From: Bordetella sp. H567
GTDB lineage: Bacteria > Pseudomonadota > Gammaproteobacteria > Burkholderiales > Burkholderiaceae_B
DNA length: 64,000 nucleotides
Direction of reading: 5' to 3'
Assembly: GCF_001704295.1 (NCBI RefSeq)
Contig: NZ_CP012334.1
Coordinates: 3,174,084-3,238,083 of the forward strand
Notes under the pieces: generated by a model
The model's input: only the letters and a program-made list of their open reading frames with translations
What the model was told of the DNA's origin: nothing
Database searches by the model: none
Shown here: piece after piece, positions 28,201 to 37,244 of the stretch
Layout: the number at the start of each line of letters is the position of its first letter
How positions within the stretch are numbered: position 1 is the stretch's first letter
Made by a program: the position numbers and the translations under genes

Positions 28201-28683
28201 ATGCCGAGCCCGACCCTGGACGCCATCGATCGCCGTATCCTGGAGGTCCTGCAGACCGACGCCAGCATCACCAATGTGGAGCTGGCCCGCCGCGTACATC
28301 TGTCGCCTTCGCCATGCCTGGCGCGCGTCAAGGCCCTGGAAGCAGCCGGCGTCATCCGGGGCTACGTCGCGCTGGCCGATCCGCTGACGCTGGGCCTGAG
28401 CCTGAACGTGTTCATCCAGGTCAGCCTGGAAAAACAGATCGAGGCGGAACTGGAACGCTTCCAGCAAGCGATGGCCGCCTATCCCGAAGTGATGGAGTGC
28501 TACCTGATGACCGGGGATGCCGATTACCTGCTGCGCGTCGTGGTTCCCGACATGCGTGGACTGGAGCGTTTCATCGTCAGCCACCTGTCGCGGATTCCCG
28601 GCGTGAAGAACATCCGCTCGGGCTTCGCGCTGAAGCAGGTCAAATACCAGACCGCCCTGCCCTTGCCCGAGCCGGCGCCCTGA
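28201..28683 (+). CDS. Lrp/AsnC-family transcriptional regulator
   Basis: A 160-residue feast/famine regulator. The HTH is at about 5-60 ([27 protein letters not shown] cut into the usual three helices), with the RAM ligand-binding domain from about 65 ([12 protein letters not shown] to the C-terminus). It is divergent from the E1 2-oxoacid dehydrogenase gene, its likely target, as mdeR is in Pseudomonas. ATG 28201 gives the standard N-terminus; an upstream ATG at 28180 adds seven atypical residues. Confidence 0.92.
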   Translation: MPSPTLDAIDRRILEVLQTDASITNVELARRVHLSPSPCLARVKALEAAGVIRGYVALADPLTLGLSLNVFIQVSLEKQIEAELERFQQAMAAYPEVMECYLMTGDADYLLRVVVPDMRGLERFIVSHLSRIPGVKNIRSGFALKQVKYQTALPLPEPAP

Positions 28684-28686
28684 AAC

Positions 28687-28704
28687 GCCGCCGCGAAGGG
28701 CGGC
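28687..28704. terminator. Hairpin between convergent Lrp and pseudouridine synthase genes
   Basis: GCCGCC-GCGAAG-GGCGGC forms a 6-bp stem three bases after the Lrp stop. No T-run follows, so function as a terminator is uncertain. Confidence 0.35.
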
Positions 28705-28804
28705 GAGCGGCGTGCTGGCAAATAGACTGGGGCGACACGCCGGCCCGCACGGGGCGCCCGTCATGTGCATGGGACGCGCCGGACCGGCGATGGCCGCAGC
28801 GTGG

Positions 28805-29536
28805 CTAGAACTGCTCGCCGTCGCGCAGATAACGCCATTGCCCCGGCGGCAGGTCGCCCAGCATCACGCGCCCGATGCGCACCCGCTTCAATCCCACGAC
28901 CTTCAGCCCGACCAATTCGCACATCCGCCGTATCTGGCGCTTCTTGCCTTCGCGCAGAATGAAGCGCAACTGGTCATCGTTCTGCCAGGCCACTTTGGCA
29001 GGACGCAAAGGCTTGCCGTCCAGCGACAGGCCGTGGTTGAGCAGCGCCAGCCCCTGTTCGCTCAGGCGGCCCTGCACACGCACCAGGTATTCCTTTTCGA
29101 TCCCGGAATCCTCGCCGATCAGTTGCTTGGCGATGCGGCCGTCCTGCGTCAGCACCAGCAGGCCGGTCGAATCGATGTCCAGCCGCCCCGCCACGGCGAG
29201 TCCACGCAAGTGGGCGCGATCAAAGCGCAGGGGCGATCGATCGTTTGCCGCGCGCGAACGCGCATTGATCAGGGCGGCCGCGGGCTGGTAGCCGTCTTCG
29301 GCCTGCCCGGACACATAACCCATGGGTTTGTGGATGAGGATGGTCACGCGCTGGCGTTGCTGCGCCTGCGCCGCGCGCTCCAGCGTAATGATCTGGCTGG
29401 GATAAGCCTTCGCGCCCAGCTCGGACACGACTTCCCCGTCCACGCGAACCCAGCCGCGCTCGATATAGCTGTCGGCCTCGCGGCGGGAACACAGGCCGCG
29501 TTCGGACATGAGCTTGGAGATACGTACTTTTTCCAT
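28805..29536 (-). CDS. rluF: Pseudouridine synthase of the RsuA/RluF family
   Basis: A 243-residue RNA-modifying enzyme: N-terminal S4 RNA-binding domain (about 4-55, [16 protein letters not shown]), then the catalytic domain with [11 protein letters not shown] holding the catalytic D120, and a C-terminal [12 protein letters not shown] segment. This order fits RluF (23S rRNA U2604) better than RsuA or RluB, but paralog assignment is by pattern only. ATG 29536 is the family start. It is the last native gene before the lower-GC region that begins just upstream. Confidence 0.9.
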   Translation of the reverse strand: MEKVRISKLMSERGLCSRREADSYIERGWVRVDGEVVSELGAKAYPSQIITLERAAQAQQRQRVTILIHKPMGYVSGQAEDGYQPAAALINARSRAANDRSPLRFDRAHLRGLAVAGRLDIDSTGLLVLTQDGRIAKQLIGEDSGIEKEYLVRVQGRLSEQGLALLNHGLSLDGKPLRPAKVAWQNDDQLRFILREGKKRQIRRMCELVGLKVVGLKRVRIGRVMLGDLPPGQWRYLRDGEQF

Positions 29537-29597
29537 GGAGCGCGTCGCGAAAGCCGACATTCTAGCGGCTTTGCGCGCGCGGCCCCGCCACTTGCGC

Positions 29598-29960
29598 TCA
29601 GGAAACAGCCCGGCTGCTGTGCAAGGCTGGCGGGAGCGGATGCCGGGATTCTCCGTAGGCGTGCGCGATCGCGCTATCAGGTTGGCTCGGCAACCTGGTC
29701 CACTGCCGCAGCCTCTCTACCGGGTCAGGGCTTTCAATCACGTCATAGCCAGCACTGGTCAGTCGGTACTCCGCGGGCGATGCACATTCGGCCACGAGGC
29801 CCATATCCCTCAGCAAGGCCAGGTGCAGCCTGACTTCAGGCCAACTATGGCCCAGTGCCTTGCCTGCCCCGTTCTCGATGTCCTTGCAGCATTGGGTGGG
29901 CTGTTCATGATCCTGCATGAAGGACAGTATCGATTTAAGGATCTCAATGTTCCTGCGCAT
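29598..29960 (-). CDS. DUF2513-like small protein (120 aa)
   Basis: A 120-residue cytoplasmic protein. The pattern [15 protein letters not shown], a central helix [15 protein letters not shown] and an extended [11 protein letters not shown] strand resembles the winged-helix-like DUF2513 family often found in mobile DNA. The function is unknown. ATG 29960 follows a very good GGAGGT site; the open frame upstream (to 30104) overlaps the efflux channel gene and is rejected. GC content and codon choice match the adjacent RND operon 2 and not the flanking chromosome, so it probably arrived with it. Confidence 0.72.
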   Translation of the reverse strand: MRRNIEILKSILSFMQDHEQPTQCCKDIENGAGKALGHSWPEVRLHLALLRDMGLVAECASPAEYRLTSAGYDVIESPDPVERLRQWTRLPSQPDSAIAHAYGESRHPLPPALHSSRAVS

Positions 29961-30043
29961 GTCGACCTCCAATGTGGACCATGAGCGGCCACGGCAACTA
30001 TTGTTATGCCTGACTTCGATATTCGATCGACCGGTTTCCGCTT

Positions 30044-31552
30044 TCATTCGCCCTCGGTCGATGTGGCAGCCTCGGCCTGAGCAATGGGCCGGGGTGCGTC
30101 CCACCCCCCGCCCATCGCGCGGAATGCCCGAACCGCGGCTCTGGCCGCGTCTGCCCTTGAGGCATCGAGCGCATCCCGGGAGACGAGCAGTTGGCGATCG
30201 GCATCCAACACGTCGGTGAGCGTGATCGATCCTGCGCGATAGGCATACTCCGAGAGCTCCCTCGCTCGGGTGAGCGCAGAGACCTCTTGCGCCAACTCCT
30301 CAGTGCGCAGCTCAGTCTGTACGAGGCTCATGAAGGCATCCTCCACATCCTGGACCGCCTTTAGCGTTGACTCCCTGTACTCGGCGAGGGCTTCCGCATA
30401 CGCACCTTCGGCCCGTTTGACTTCGGCATCAACTTTGCCGAAGTCGAACAGACGCCATGAAAATCCCGCGGTGCCGGCCGGCTGGAAGCTCGCCGATTTG
30501 AACAATCGACCGCCCGAGATGCTCTCGAAACCGAGTGCGCCAGATAGAGAAACCTTGGGGTAGTAATCGGAAATCGCGACACCGATATTCTCGCTCGACG
30601 CGGCCAAGCGGCGTTCCGCCGCGATGATGTCCGGGCGCCGCCGCAACACATCGACCGGCTGGTCCCCCGTGCCGATGGCAGGGATATCCGGTATGACGGC
30701 CACCCCATTGTCCGTCAGCTCGGCCGCGTAGGTCCCCGGCTGGACACCCATCAGAACGTCAAGGCGGTTCAGCTGCGCCTCAAGGGCGGTACGAAAGACC
30801 GGAACGACAGCCCGCGCCTGCCTAACCAAAGCTTCCGTCTGAGCAACTTCGCGACTATCCGCGGCGCCGGCCTTCAATCGCGCTTGTACCAGCTCCAGGA
30901 GATGTACATCGGTGTTGATCTGGTCTTGCGTTACGGCCAGCCTGGCCTGCAGCCCCCTGATCTGCAGGTACGCGTCCGCGGCGTCCGCGGCGACGCTTAC
31001 GCGCGTCCCCATCTGATCGGCCTGCGCTGCCTGCTCTTCCGCCTGGGCCGCCGACTTCGCGCGCCTCAAGCCACCCGCCAGGTCGATCTCCCAGCTTGCG
31101 CTCGCGCCCACCGTGTACAACTCCTGGGAGCGGCTGTAGTCGGGGAAGGTGCTGGCAATCGCGCCCAAGGGGCTGTTCAGGCTCTGGTGCTGTTTGGTCG
31201 CGGAACCGACGGCGTCCACTGTCGGCAAAAGTTGAGCGCCGGCCCCTTGCGCGGCCGCTCGGGCCTGGGCTACCCGGGCGAGCGCCGCCTGTAGACTCAG
31301 GTTCTGATCCAAAGCACGCTGAACGACTTTCTCCAGCATCGGATCATTGAAGCCGGTCCACCAGCGATCAAGCATTGGAGCGTGCGGGCTCGTCTGCCCG
31401 CTCGCTACCAGCTTGGTGTTGTGAAACCGCGCCATATCAATCTCAGGCGCTGTGTAGTCCGGGCCGACGGCACAGCCCGCGAGCACGGCGCTCAGAAGGC
31501 TCGCAAATACGGGCTTTGGCCCCAGCGAACCCGCGAATGGGAAGTTCTTCAT
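30044..31552 (-). CDS. Outer-membrane efflux lipoprotein, NodT/OprM family (RND system 2)
   Basis: A 502-residue TolC-like channel with lipoprotein signal (LAGC, lipidated Cys at 27) and two efflux repeats (SWEIDLAGGLRRAKSAAQAEEQ; LRRRPDIIAAERRLAASSENIG). It is clearly diverged from the system 1 channel. Its ATG overlaps the pump stop as ATGA. It ends 84 bp before the DUF2513 gene on the same strand. Confidence 0.95.
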   Translation of the reverse strand: MKNFPFAGSLGPKPVFASLLSAVLAGCAVGPDYTAPEIDMARFHNTKLVASGQTSPHAPMLDRWWTGFNDPMLEKVVQRALDQNLSLQAALARVAQARAAAQGAGAQLLPTVDAVGSATKQHQSLNSPLGAIASTFPDYSRSQELYTVGASASWEIDLAGGLRRAKSAAQAEEQAAQADQMGTRVSVAADAADAYLQIRGLQARLAVTQDQINTDVHLLELVQARLKAGAADSREVAQTEALVRQARAVVPVFRTALEAQLNRLDVLMGVQPGTYAAELTDNGVAVIPDIPAIGTGDQPVDVLRRRPDIIAAERRLAASSENIGVAISDYYPKVSLSGALGFESISGGRLFKSASFQPAGTAGFSWRLFDFGKVDAEVKRAEGAYAEALAEYRESTLKAVQDVEDAFMSLVQTELRTEELAQEVSALTRARELSEYAYRAGSITLTDVLDADRQLLVSRDALDASRADAARAAVRAFRAMGGGWDAPRPIAQAEAATSTEGE

Positions 31553-34500
31553 TGCGCGTTCCTCTTCCTGAGCCGCCAGCGTGCAGTGCCCAGGTCCTTC
31601 ACCCCCAATTTGCGGACGAAGGTATAGAACGCCGGTGTGAAGGCCAGGCCGAAGATCGTGACCCCCAGCATTCCAAAGAACACGGTCGTTCCCAGCGATT
31701 GACGCATTTCCGATCCCGCGCCCGTCGCGATGACCAAGGGCGCGACGCCGGCAATGAAGGCAAGCGAGGTCATCAGGATCGGACGTAGACGCACCCTTGC
31801 CGAGTGAACCGCGGCGTCCTCCGGGCCAACGCCGTCTTCGTCCTGACGCTGTTTAGCGAACTCCACAATCAAGATCGCGTTCTTGGCCGCCAAGCCGACG
31901 AGCACCACGAATCCGATCTGTGCGAGGATGTCGATCGGCATGCCGCGCATATTCAACCCCAAGGCCGCCGCCAGCAGACACATCGGAACGATCAGCACAA
32001 TGGCCAGCGGCGTCTTCCAGCTTTCGTACTGGGCCGCGAGCACCAGGAACACGAACAGGGCGGACGCGAGGAACACGACCAGGGGAGACGTGGCCTGCGT
32101 TTTCTCCTGGTGAGCCAAGTCGGTCCATTCATAAGATATTCCGTTCGGCAGCACTTCGTCGGCCAACGCTTCCATGCGTTTCAGTGCGTCGCCGGAAGAT
32201 TTTCCCGGGGCCGCGGCACCCATGATTTCTGCGGCGGGAAACAGGTTGTACCGGGGCAGGCGATACGGTTCGGTCGTGTTCCTGAACTGCGCGACCGTCC
32301 CGATCGGCACCATTTCACCCGCCGAGTTCCGTACCTTGAGGCGACCGATGTCGTCAGGCGTTTTACGGAAAGCCTCGTCGCCCTGCACCCGCACCTGGTA
32401 GGTGCGGCCCAGGAAGTTGAAGTCATTCACATATTGCGACCCAAGATAAAGCTCCATTGTGGAGAAAATATCCGTGGGGGTAAGCCCGACCTTCTCCGCC
32501 TTGAGTCGATCGATATCGGCATAGACGGACGGTGCCGCGGCGTTGTAGAGCGTAAAGACGCCCCCGAACGTCTTGTCCTGGTTCGCGGCCTTGACCAGAT
32601 CGTTGGCGGCTTTGGCAAGCGCATGCGGACCCAGCCCGGCGCGATCCTCGAGCATCAGCTTGAATCCACCGGCCGCGCCTAGTCCCTGTACGGGCGGGGG
32701 TTGGACGACGATGACGACGGCATCCTTGATGTGTGCCAATCGCTGCCTTAGCGTCACGAGCATCGTCGCGGCATTGACCCCGGGAACATGCTTTCCATAC
32801 AAGGAAGGCAGTCCGAGGAAGACCGTCGCGACGTTCGGTGCATAGGTGCTTGTGGTCACATCGAATCCGGTCACCGGTGAGGTATGTCCGATCCCTTTGA
32901 TTCCTGGCGTTTCAAGGATGATGTCGTTGACCTCGTGGAGCACCTTGTCGGTGCGTTCCAGGCTGGAGCCGGGCGGCAAGAATATGATCACGGCCTGGTA
33001 ACCGATATCCTGGTCGGGAATGAAACCGCTGGGCATCCGCGCCATTTGGACACCGGTGGCGATGATCAGGCCCGCATAAACCACAAGCATGACCCCGGTC
33101 TTCCGCACAAAGCGCCCGGTGACTTTCCCGTACCGGATGGAAAGCGATTCGAAGAGACGGTTGAATCGCCCAAAGGTCGCGTCATGGAACCGGCTGTAGA
33201 TAGTCTCGCGAGCGGGCACATCGTCATGCGCATGCGGCTTCAGGAGCACGGCGCAAAGCGCGGGACTCAAGGTCAACGAAACGAAGCACGAAATGACAGT
33301 CGATGCGGCGATCGTGATCGCGAATTGCTTGAAAAACAGCCCGGTGATTCCGGACATCAGCGCCGCGGGACCGAACACCGCGCAAAGCGTGAGCGCGATC
33401 GCCAGGAGCGCGGTCGACACTTCGTTCATCGTCTGATGCGCGGCCTCTTTCGGAGACATGCCGAGCGCCATATTTCGTTCGACATTCTCAACGACCACAA
33501 TGGCGTCGTCGACGACTATCCCCACCGCCAGGACGAGCCCGAACAAGGACAGATTGTTGATCGATGCGCCAAAGATCGACAAGACCGTGAATGTTCCCAG
33601 CAAGGAAATCGGAATGGCGACCACCGGAATGAGCGTGGCGCGCCAATTTTGCAGAAACAGGTACACCACGACGACGACAAGCAGAATCGCATCGAAAATT
33701 GTCTTGATGACTTCTTCGATGGATTGGCTGACGAAGGTCGTCGGATCGTAGATCTTCTGATAATCCAGGCCTGGCGGGAAATTCTTTTTCAGCTCCGCCA
33801 TCTTGTTCCAGATGGAATTTTCAACGTCGACCACGTTGGAGCCTGGCGTGGCGATGACCACCCATTGACTCGCGATCGACCGATCCACGTAGGCTTTGGA
33901 GCCGTAATCCACCGAGCCCAGCTCGACCCGGCCGATGTCGCGGATCCGTGTCACCCGCCCCTGCGCGTCGGACTTGACGACAATGTCGGCAAATTGCTCC
34001 GGCGTGGTCAGGCGCCCAAGCGCTGCCACGTTGATCTGGTAGGCCCCCTGGCTGGACACCGGCGGCTGATTCAGCACGCCGGCGGAGACTTGCGCGTTCT
34101 GCGCGCGCAAGACGGCCATGATCTCATTGGCGTTGATACTGTAGGCAGCCGCGCGGTCAGGGTCGATCCAGATCCGCATGGCGTATTGCCGTTCGCCCAG
34201 CGGCCAGAGTTCGGATACGCCCGGCAAGCGCGCGAGCTCGTCCCTGACTCCCAGCATGTAGTTGGACATGTACTCGGCGCTTCTGGAGCCGTCCGGAGAG
34301 TAGACGTGCACCGCCAGCAGCAGCGCCGGGATCGTTTTTTTGACCTGCACGCCCTGTAGCCGCACAGCTTCCGGCAGGCGGGACAACGTGTCCTCGACTC
34401 GGCTACGCGTCAGCAATAGCGCCGTATCCGGATTGGTGCCAACCTTGAAGATAAGGCTGATCGTCAACCGGCCGTCACTGGTCGATTGGCTACTCACGTA

Positions 34501-34734
34501 GTCCATGTTCTCGACGCCATTGACGGATTGCTCTATGGGCGTCGCTACGGTACGGGCGATCGTGTCGGACGAAGCGCCGGGATATGACGTCGAAATCTCG
34601 ATGGTCGTCGGAACAATGTCTGGATACTGCGCAACAGGTAAAGAAACCATTGTTGCCAGACCAATCAGCACCAGGAAAATATTGAGCACCGCGGCAAAGC
34701 GCGGATGCTCGATGAAAAAGTGCGGCAGCCTCAT
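31549..34734 (-). CDS. RND multidrug efflux pump, HAE1 family, MexF-like (system 2)
   Basis: A 1061-residue proton-driven pump starting MRLPHFFIEHPRFAAVLNIFL. The TM4 Asp pair is in [16 protein letters not shown]. The porter-domain segment TRSRVEDTLSRLPEAVRLQGV and LFFKQFAIT style are nearer the MexF/OqxB branch than AcrB; this is impressionistic. ATGA overlaps link it to both the adaptor (upstream) and the channel (downstream), so all three subunits are translated in a chain. Composition is lower GC than system 1. Confidence 0.95.
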   Translation of the reverse strand: MRLPHFFIEHPRFAAVLNIFLVLIGLATMVSLPVAQYPDIVPTTIEISTSYPGASSDTIARTVATPIEQSVNGVENMDYVSSQSTSDGRLTISLIFKVGTNPDTALLLTRSRVEDTLSRLPEAVRLQGVQVKKTIPALLLAVHVYSPDGSRSAEYMSNYMLGVRDELARLPGVSELWPLGERQYAMRIWIDPDRAAAYSINANEIMAVLRAQNAQVSAGVLNQPPVSSQGAYQINVAALGRLTTPEQFADIVVKSDAQGRVTRIRDIGRVELGSVDYGSKAYVDRSIASQWVVIATPGSNVVDVENSIWNKMAELKKNFPPGLDYQKIYDPTTFVSQSIEEVIKTIFDAILLVVVVVYLFLQNWRATLIPVVAIPISLLGTFTVLSIFGASINNLSLFGLVLAVGIVVDDAIVVVENVERNMALGMSPKEAAHQTMNEVSTALLAIALTLCAVFGPAALMSGITGLFFKQFAITIAASTVISCFVSLTLSPALCAVLLKPHAHDDVPARETIYSRFHDATFGRFNRLFESLSIRYGKVTGRFVRKTGVMLVVYAGLIIATGVQMARMPSGFIPDQDIGYQAVIIFLPPGSSLERTDKVLHEVNDIILETPGIKGIGHTSPVTGFDVTTSTYAPNVATVFLGLPSLYGKHVPGVNAATMLVTLRQRLAHIKDAVVIVVQPPPVQGLGAAGGFKLMLEDRAGLGPHALAKAANDLVKAANQDKTFGGVFTLYNAAAPSVYADIDRLKAEKVGLTPTDIFSTMELYLGSQYVNDFNFLGRTYQVRVQGDEAFRKTPDDIGRLKVRNSAGEMVPIGTVAQFRNTTEPYRLPRYNLFPAAEIMGAAAPGKSSGDALKRMEALADEVLPNGISYEWTDLAHQEKTQATSPLVVFLASALFVFLVLAAQYESWKTPLAIVLIVPMCLLAAALGLNMRGMPIDILAQIGFVVLVGLAAKNAILIVEFAKQRQDEDGVGPEDAAVHSARVRLRPILMTSLAFIAGVAPLVIATGAGSEMRQSLGTTVFFGMLGVTIFGLAFTPAFYTFVRKLGVKDLGTARWRLRKRNAQ

Positions 34735-35987
34735 GGGGAGCCTCCGAAGGCGACCTGATCGGCCTCGGAAGAGTACTGGATCGCTCCCTCTTGGGGAGTC
34801 ACTTCCGCGCCAGCGCGCACCGTGGGGATACCGTCGATGATGACCTTGTCGTTCAGCGACAGTCCGGCGCGAATCACCCGCAGTCCGCCGCGCAGATCGC
34901 CGATCTCTACCTTCTTCGGGGTGACAAGGTGGTCTTGTCCGACCACATAAACGATATGGTCGGTGAGGTCAGCGAGCACCGCGGCATCGGGAACCAGCAG
35001 TGCCGGCTCCGGGTTCGAGACGACCAGTCGAATGCGCGCGAATCCGCCGGGGGTCAGCGACAGATCGCTATTCTGGGCCGTCGCACGGGCGTGGATAGTG
35101 CCGCTGGACCGATCGAGAGAATTATCGATGAAATTCAAAACGGCCTGACGAGAGAAATTCTCGTCGCCTGTCGGCGCGAGCGCCACTCGATTGAACACTG
35201 GCCCTGTCCGGCCTACGCGTTCTTGCTGGAACGCTGCGTAGTCGTTCTCGCTCATGTCGAAATCGATATAGACCGGATCAAGAGACACGATCGTCGCCAG
35301 GAGCGTGGTAGGACTGCTTCCCGCGCGATTGCCTGAAATCAGATTCCCGGTCGATACGAGATGGGCGCCCATCCGGCCCGCGAAAGGGGCCCTGACCTTG
35401 GTGCGATCGAGATCGAACCTGGCATCGTGGACCTGAGCCTCGGCGCGATCTATCGCGGCCTGGGCTGCACGATGTTCGGCGACTTTTTGATCGACGTTCT
35501 GCACCGAGCCCGCTTCGGAACGCTGCAGCGCCTGCGCTCGCGACAGCTCCCGTGTCGCCAGCGCGAGTCGAGCCTGGGCGGACGTGAGTTCAGCCTTCGC
35601 CAGGTTCAATTTGATCTCATAGGGCTCGCGGTCGATCTCGAAGAGCACGTCGCCCTTTTTGACGATGGCGCCATCTTCGAAGTGGATCTGGGTCAATACA
35701 CCCCCCACTTGGGCCCGGAGCTCAACGCGGTTGACCGCCGAGAATTGGCCCAAGAAACCGAGCCTGCGTTCGATGTCGCGTTGAATCGGCGGGCTGACCG
35801 TCACCGACGGGGGCGGGCGGGCGGCGACGGCCGGAGTGCTACCCGCACGCATGTAGTAGTAGCTCGCGCCCATGAGGAGAAGCACCGCCAAGGCAATAGC
35901 CTTACCACGCGGACGGAAGGCGCGAGCTTGCGCTGACTCGCTACGAATACCCGGCTCCACCTTATGGGGTCCAATAGGCTCGTTCAT
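34731..35987 (-). CDS. RND efflux periplasmic adaptor (system 2)
   Basis: A 418-residue membrane-fusion protein with an uncleaved-looking N-terminal anchor (AIALAVLLLMGASYYYMRAG, about 29-48) rather than a lipobox. The lipoyl, hairpin and beta-barrel domains follow in the usual order (RAQVGGVLTQIHFEDGAIVKKGD; RAPFAGRMG). I choose ATG 35987, which overlaps the stop of the leader peptide gene as TGATG; a GTG one codon earlier (35990) is also possible. It joins the pump and OprM-like channel of the same operon. Confidence 0.93.
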   Translation of the reverse strand: MNEPIGPHKVEPGIRSESAQARAFRPRGKAIALAVLLLMGASYYYMRAGSTPAVAARPPPSVTVSPPIQRDIERRLGFLGQFSAVNRVELRAQVGGVLTQIHFEDGAIVKKGDVLFEIDREPYEIKLNLAKAELTSAQARLALATRELSRAQALQRSEAGSVQNVDQKVAEHRAAQAAIDRAEAQVHDARFDLDRTKVRAPFAGRMGAHLVSTGNLISGNRAGSSPTTLLATIVSLDPVYIDFDMSENDYAAFQQERVGRTGPVFNRVALAPTGDENFSRQAVLNFIDNSLDRSSGTIHARATAQNSDLSLTPGGFARIRLVVSNPEPALLVPDAAVLADLTDHIVYVVGQDHLVTPKKVEIGDLRGGLRVIRAGLSLNDKVIIDGIPTVRAGAEVTPQEGAIQYSSEADQVAFGGSP

Positions 35988-36142
35988 CACAGTACTTCTA
36001 CGGCAGCGCGTGATTTGCGCGGCAGATTGGGAATCGTCTGCGCGAAAGCCGGCTTCGGAATGTTCGCCGGCCCGGAGGCTCCAGCAAGGGTGAAGACTGC
36101 GACTGCCGCCGAAAATACTGGCGACGTCCGATGAATGCTCAT
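35987..36142 (-). CDS. Small exported peptide gene leading RND operon 2 (51 aa)
   Basis: A 51-codon gene with a GAGAGAA ribosome site 2-8 nt before ATG 36142. The product starts MSIHRTSPVFSAAVAVFTLAG, a good Sec signal, and AFAQ near residues 32-35 is a possible cleavage site, leaving a basic peptide of about 17 residues. Its TGA stop overlaps the adaptor ATG (TGATG), so it either couples translation of the operon or encodes a small periplasmic product. I recognise no family. Confidence 0.55.
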   Translation of the reverse strand: MSIHRTSPVFSAAVAVFTLAGASGPANIPKPAFAQTIPNLPRKSRAAVEVL

Positions 36143-36298
36143 GGTTCTCTCGTCATATTGGATTTTGCGTGGATTTTGTACCAACGACGATACGAACAGA
36201 AGAACCAAGATTCCCCTTTTCCATGTGTATCAAAGATGCAAATACGAAGGCGCCGATGCGGCACGGGCGGTTGCCGAACAGCGGTCGTGCGCTTGCGG

Positions 36299-36304
36299 GA
36301 TAAT
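36299..36304 (+). promoter_or_regulatory. -10 box of ubiC placed for a leaderless or near-leaderless transcript
   Basis: GATAAT ends 8 nt before the ubiC ATG (36313), and no ribosome binding site lies between. A transcript starting 7-9 nt after this box would begin at or within two bases of the start codon. No good -35 match is seen at the normal spacing (TTGCCG at 36271 is too far). Confidence 0.5.
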
Positions 36305-36312
36305 ACGTCGCC

Positions 36313-36972
36313 ATGAAAATCCTCCATCCCGGCAGTCCCGGCTGGACGCCCCTGCCCCTGCCTTCCTGCACCCCCACCCAGAAGTTCTGGCTGTTCCGTC
36401 CCGGCGCCCTCACCGCCGGCCTGCGCCAATTGGGCGAATTCCGCCTGCGCGTGCTGGCCGAGTATGCCCAGGCAGTGCCGGTCGATGAAGCGCGCGCCAT
36501 GCGGCTGCGGCCAGGATCGCTGGTGTGGGTGCGCGAAGTCCTGATGTCCGTCGACGGCGTGGATGGCGTGGTGGCGCGCAGCCTGACGCCGCTGGCGGCC
36601 TCCCGCGCCACCTGGCAAGGCATGCGGCGCCTACGGGCGCGTCCCTTGGCCGATATGCTGTATCACGATCGCACCGTGCTGCGTTCGGCCTTCGAATGCC
36701 GGCGGCTGTCGGCTGGCGTGCCGTTCTACGCCACCGCGCGTACGGTCATCGCGGACGCGCTGGCGCCGCGGCATCGAGCCGATGGCAAGGTCGTGGACAT
36801 CCGCCATGCCATGCATCGCCATAACGCAACCCACAGCCGCGACGCCGTCAACCGGGATGCGCGCATACTCGCGCGCCGATCGGTCTTCTGGCGGCATGGC
36901 CAACCCTTGCTGGTGGCGGAAGGATTCCTGGCCGCGTTCTGGGAAAAGGCCGGCAACCGCCGGCCTGCGTGA
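36313..36972 (+). CDS. ubiC: Chorismate-pyruvate lyase (ubiquinone biosynthesis)
   Basis: A 219-residue enzyme that converts chorismate to 4-hydroxybenzoate plus pyruvate, the first step of ubiquinone synthesis. The family pattern includes TPTQKFWLFRPGALTAGLRQLG near the N-terminus, VWVREVLMSVDG centrally and RRSVFWRHGQPLLVAEGFL near the C-terminus, where the conserved Glu of the active site lies. No ubiA is adjacent. It is divergent from the island efflux operon, and the insertion may have replaced its native upstream region. Confidence 0.92.
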   Translation: MKILHPGSPGWTPLPLPSCTPTQKFWLFRPGALTAGLRQLGEFRLRVLAEYAQAVPVDEARAMRLRPGSLVWVREVLMSVDGVDGVVARSLTPLAASRATWQGMRRLRARPLADMLYHDRTVLRSAFECRRLSAGVPFYATARTVIADALAPRHRADGKVVDIRHAMHRHNATHSRDAVNRDARILARRSVFWRHGQPLLVAEGFLAAFWEKAGNRRPA

Positions 36973-37225
36973 TGCGGGCGGAATGGGAAGAAAATCGGGT
37001 GCACGCCGTGACGGCCGGATAGTAGTGCCGCGATCCGGGTACGTTACGGGCTAACGCGTGGTCGTCTCTTCAACCCAATACGACGGGAACCACGGAGCTC
37101 ACACCAGTGGTCGGTCCCGGCGTCAGCGATGCATCTGCCCCTATGGAACAACCCGTCAGCGTGCAGCTGAACGCGCTGTGCCAAGGCGGGATGTCGCTGA
37201 TATGGAAAAAATTCTTACGTTAACC

Positions 37226-37238
37226 GGGCCGATGGCCC
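37226..37238. terminator. Weak hairpin between convergent ubiC and yaeQ
   Basis: GGGCC-GAT-GGCCC forms a 5-bp stem 6 nt beyond the yaeQ stop. On the minus strand a TTTTTT run follows only after about 15 nt. The rest of the 272-bp gap (36973-37244) shows no gene. Confidence 0.35.
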
Positions 37239-37244
37239 ACGGGC

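Larger units (their letters stand above)
29598..36142. other. Compositionally distinct segment (putative acquired island with RND system 2)
   Basis: From the DUF2513 gene to the leader peptide gene the DNA is visibly less GC-rich. It uses codons with A/T at third positions far more often than the genes on either side. It sits between two housekeeping genes (rluF and ubiC). I found no integrase, transposase, tRNA or clear flanking repeat, so the boundaries are approximate and the mechanism of arrival is unknown. Confidence 0.6.

Noticed and set aside
29537..36312. Insertion sequence or integrase bounding the lower-GC island
   Set aside because: No transposase, integrase, tRNA gene or convincing terminal repeat was seen at either edge.
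37226..37244. Strong terminator for yaeQ
   Set aside because: The stem is only 5 bp and the T-run is displaced by about 15 nt, so it is listed only as a weak hairpin.
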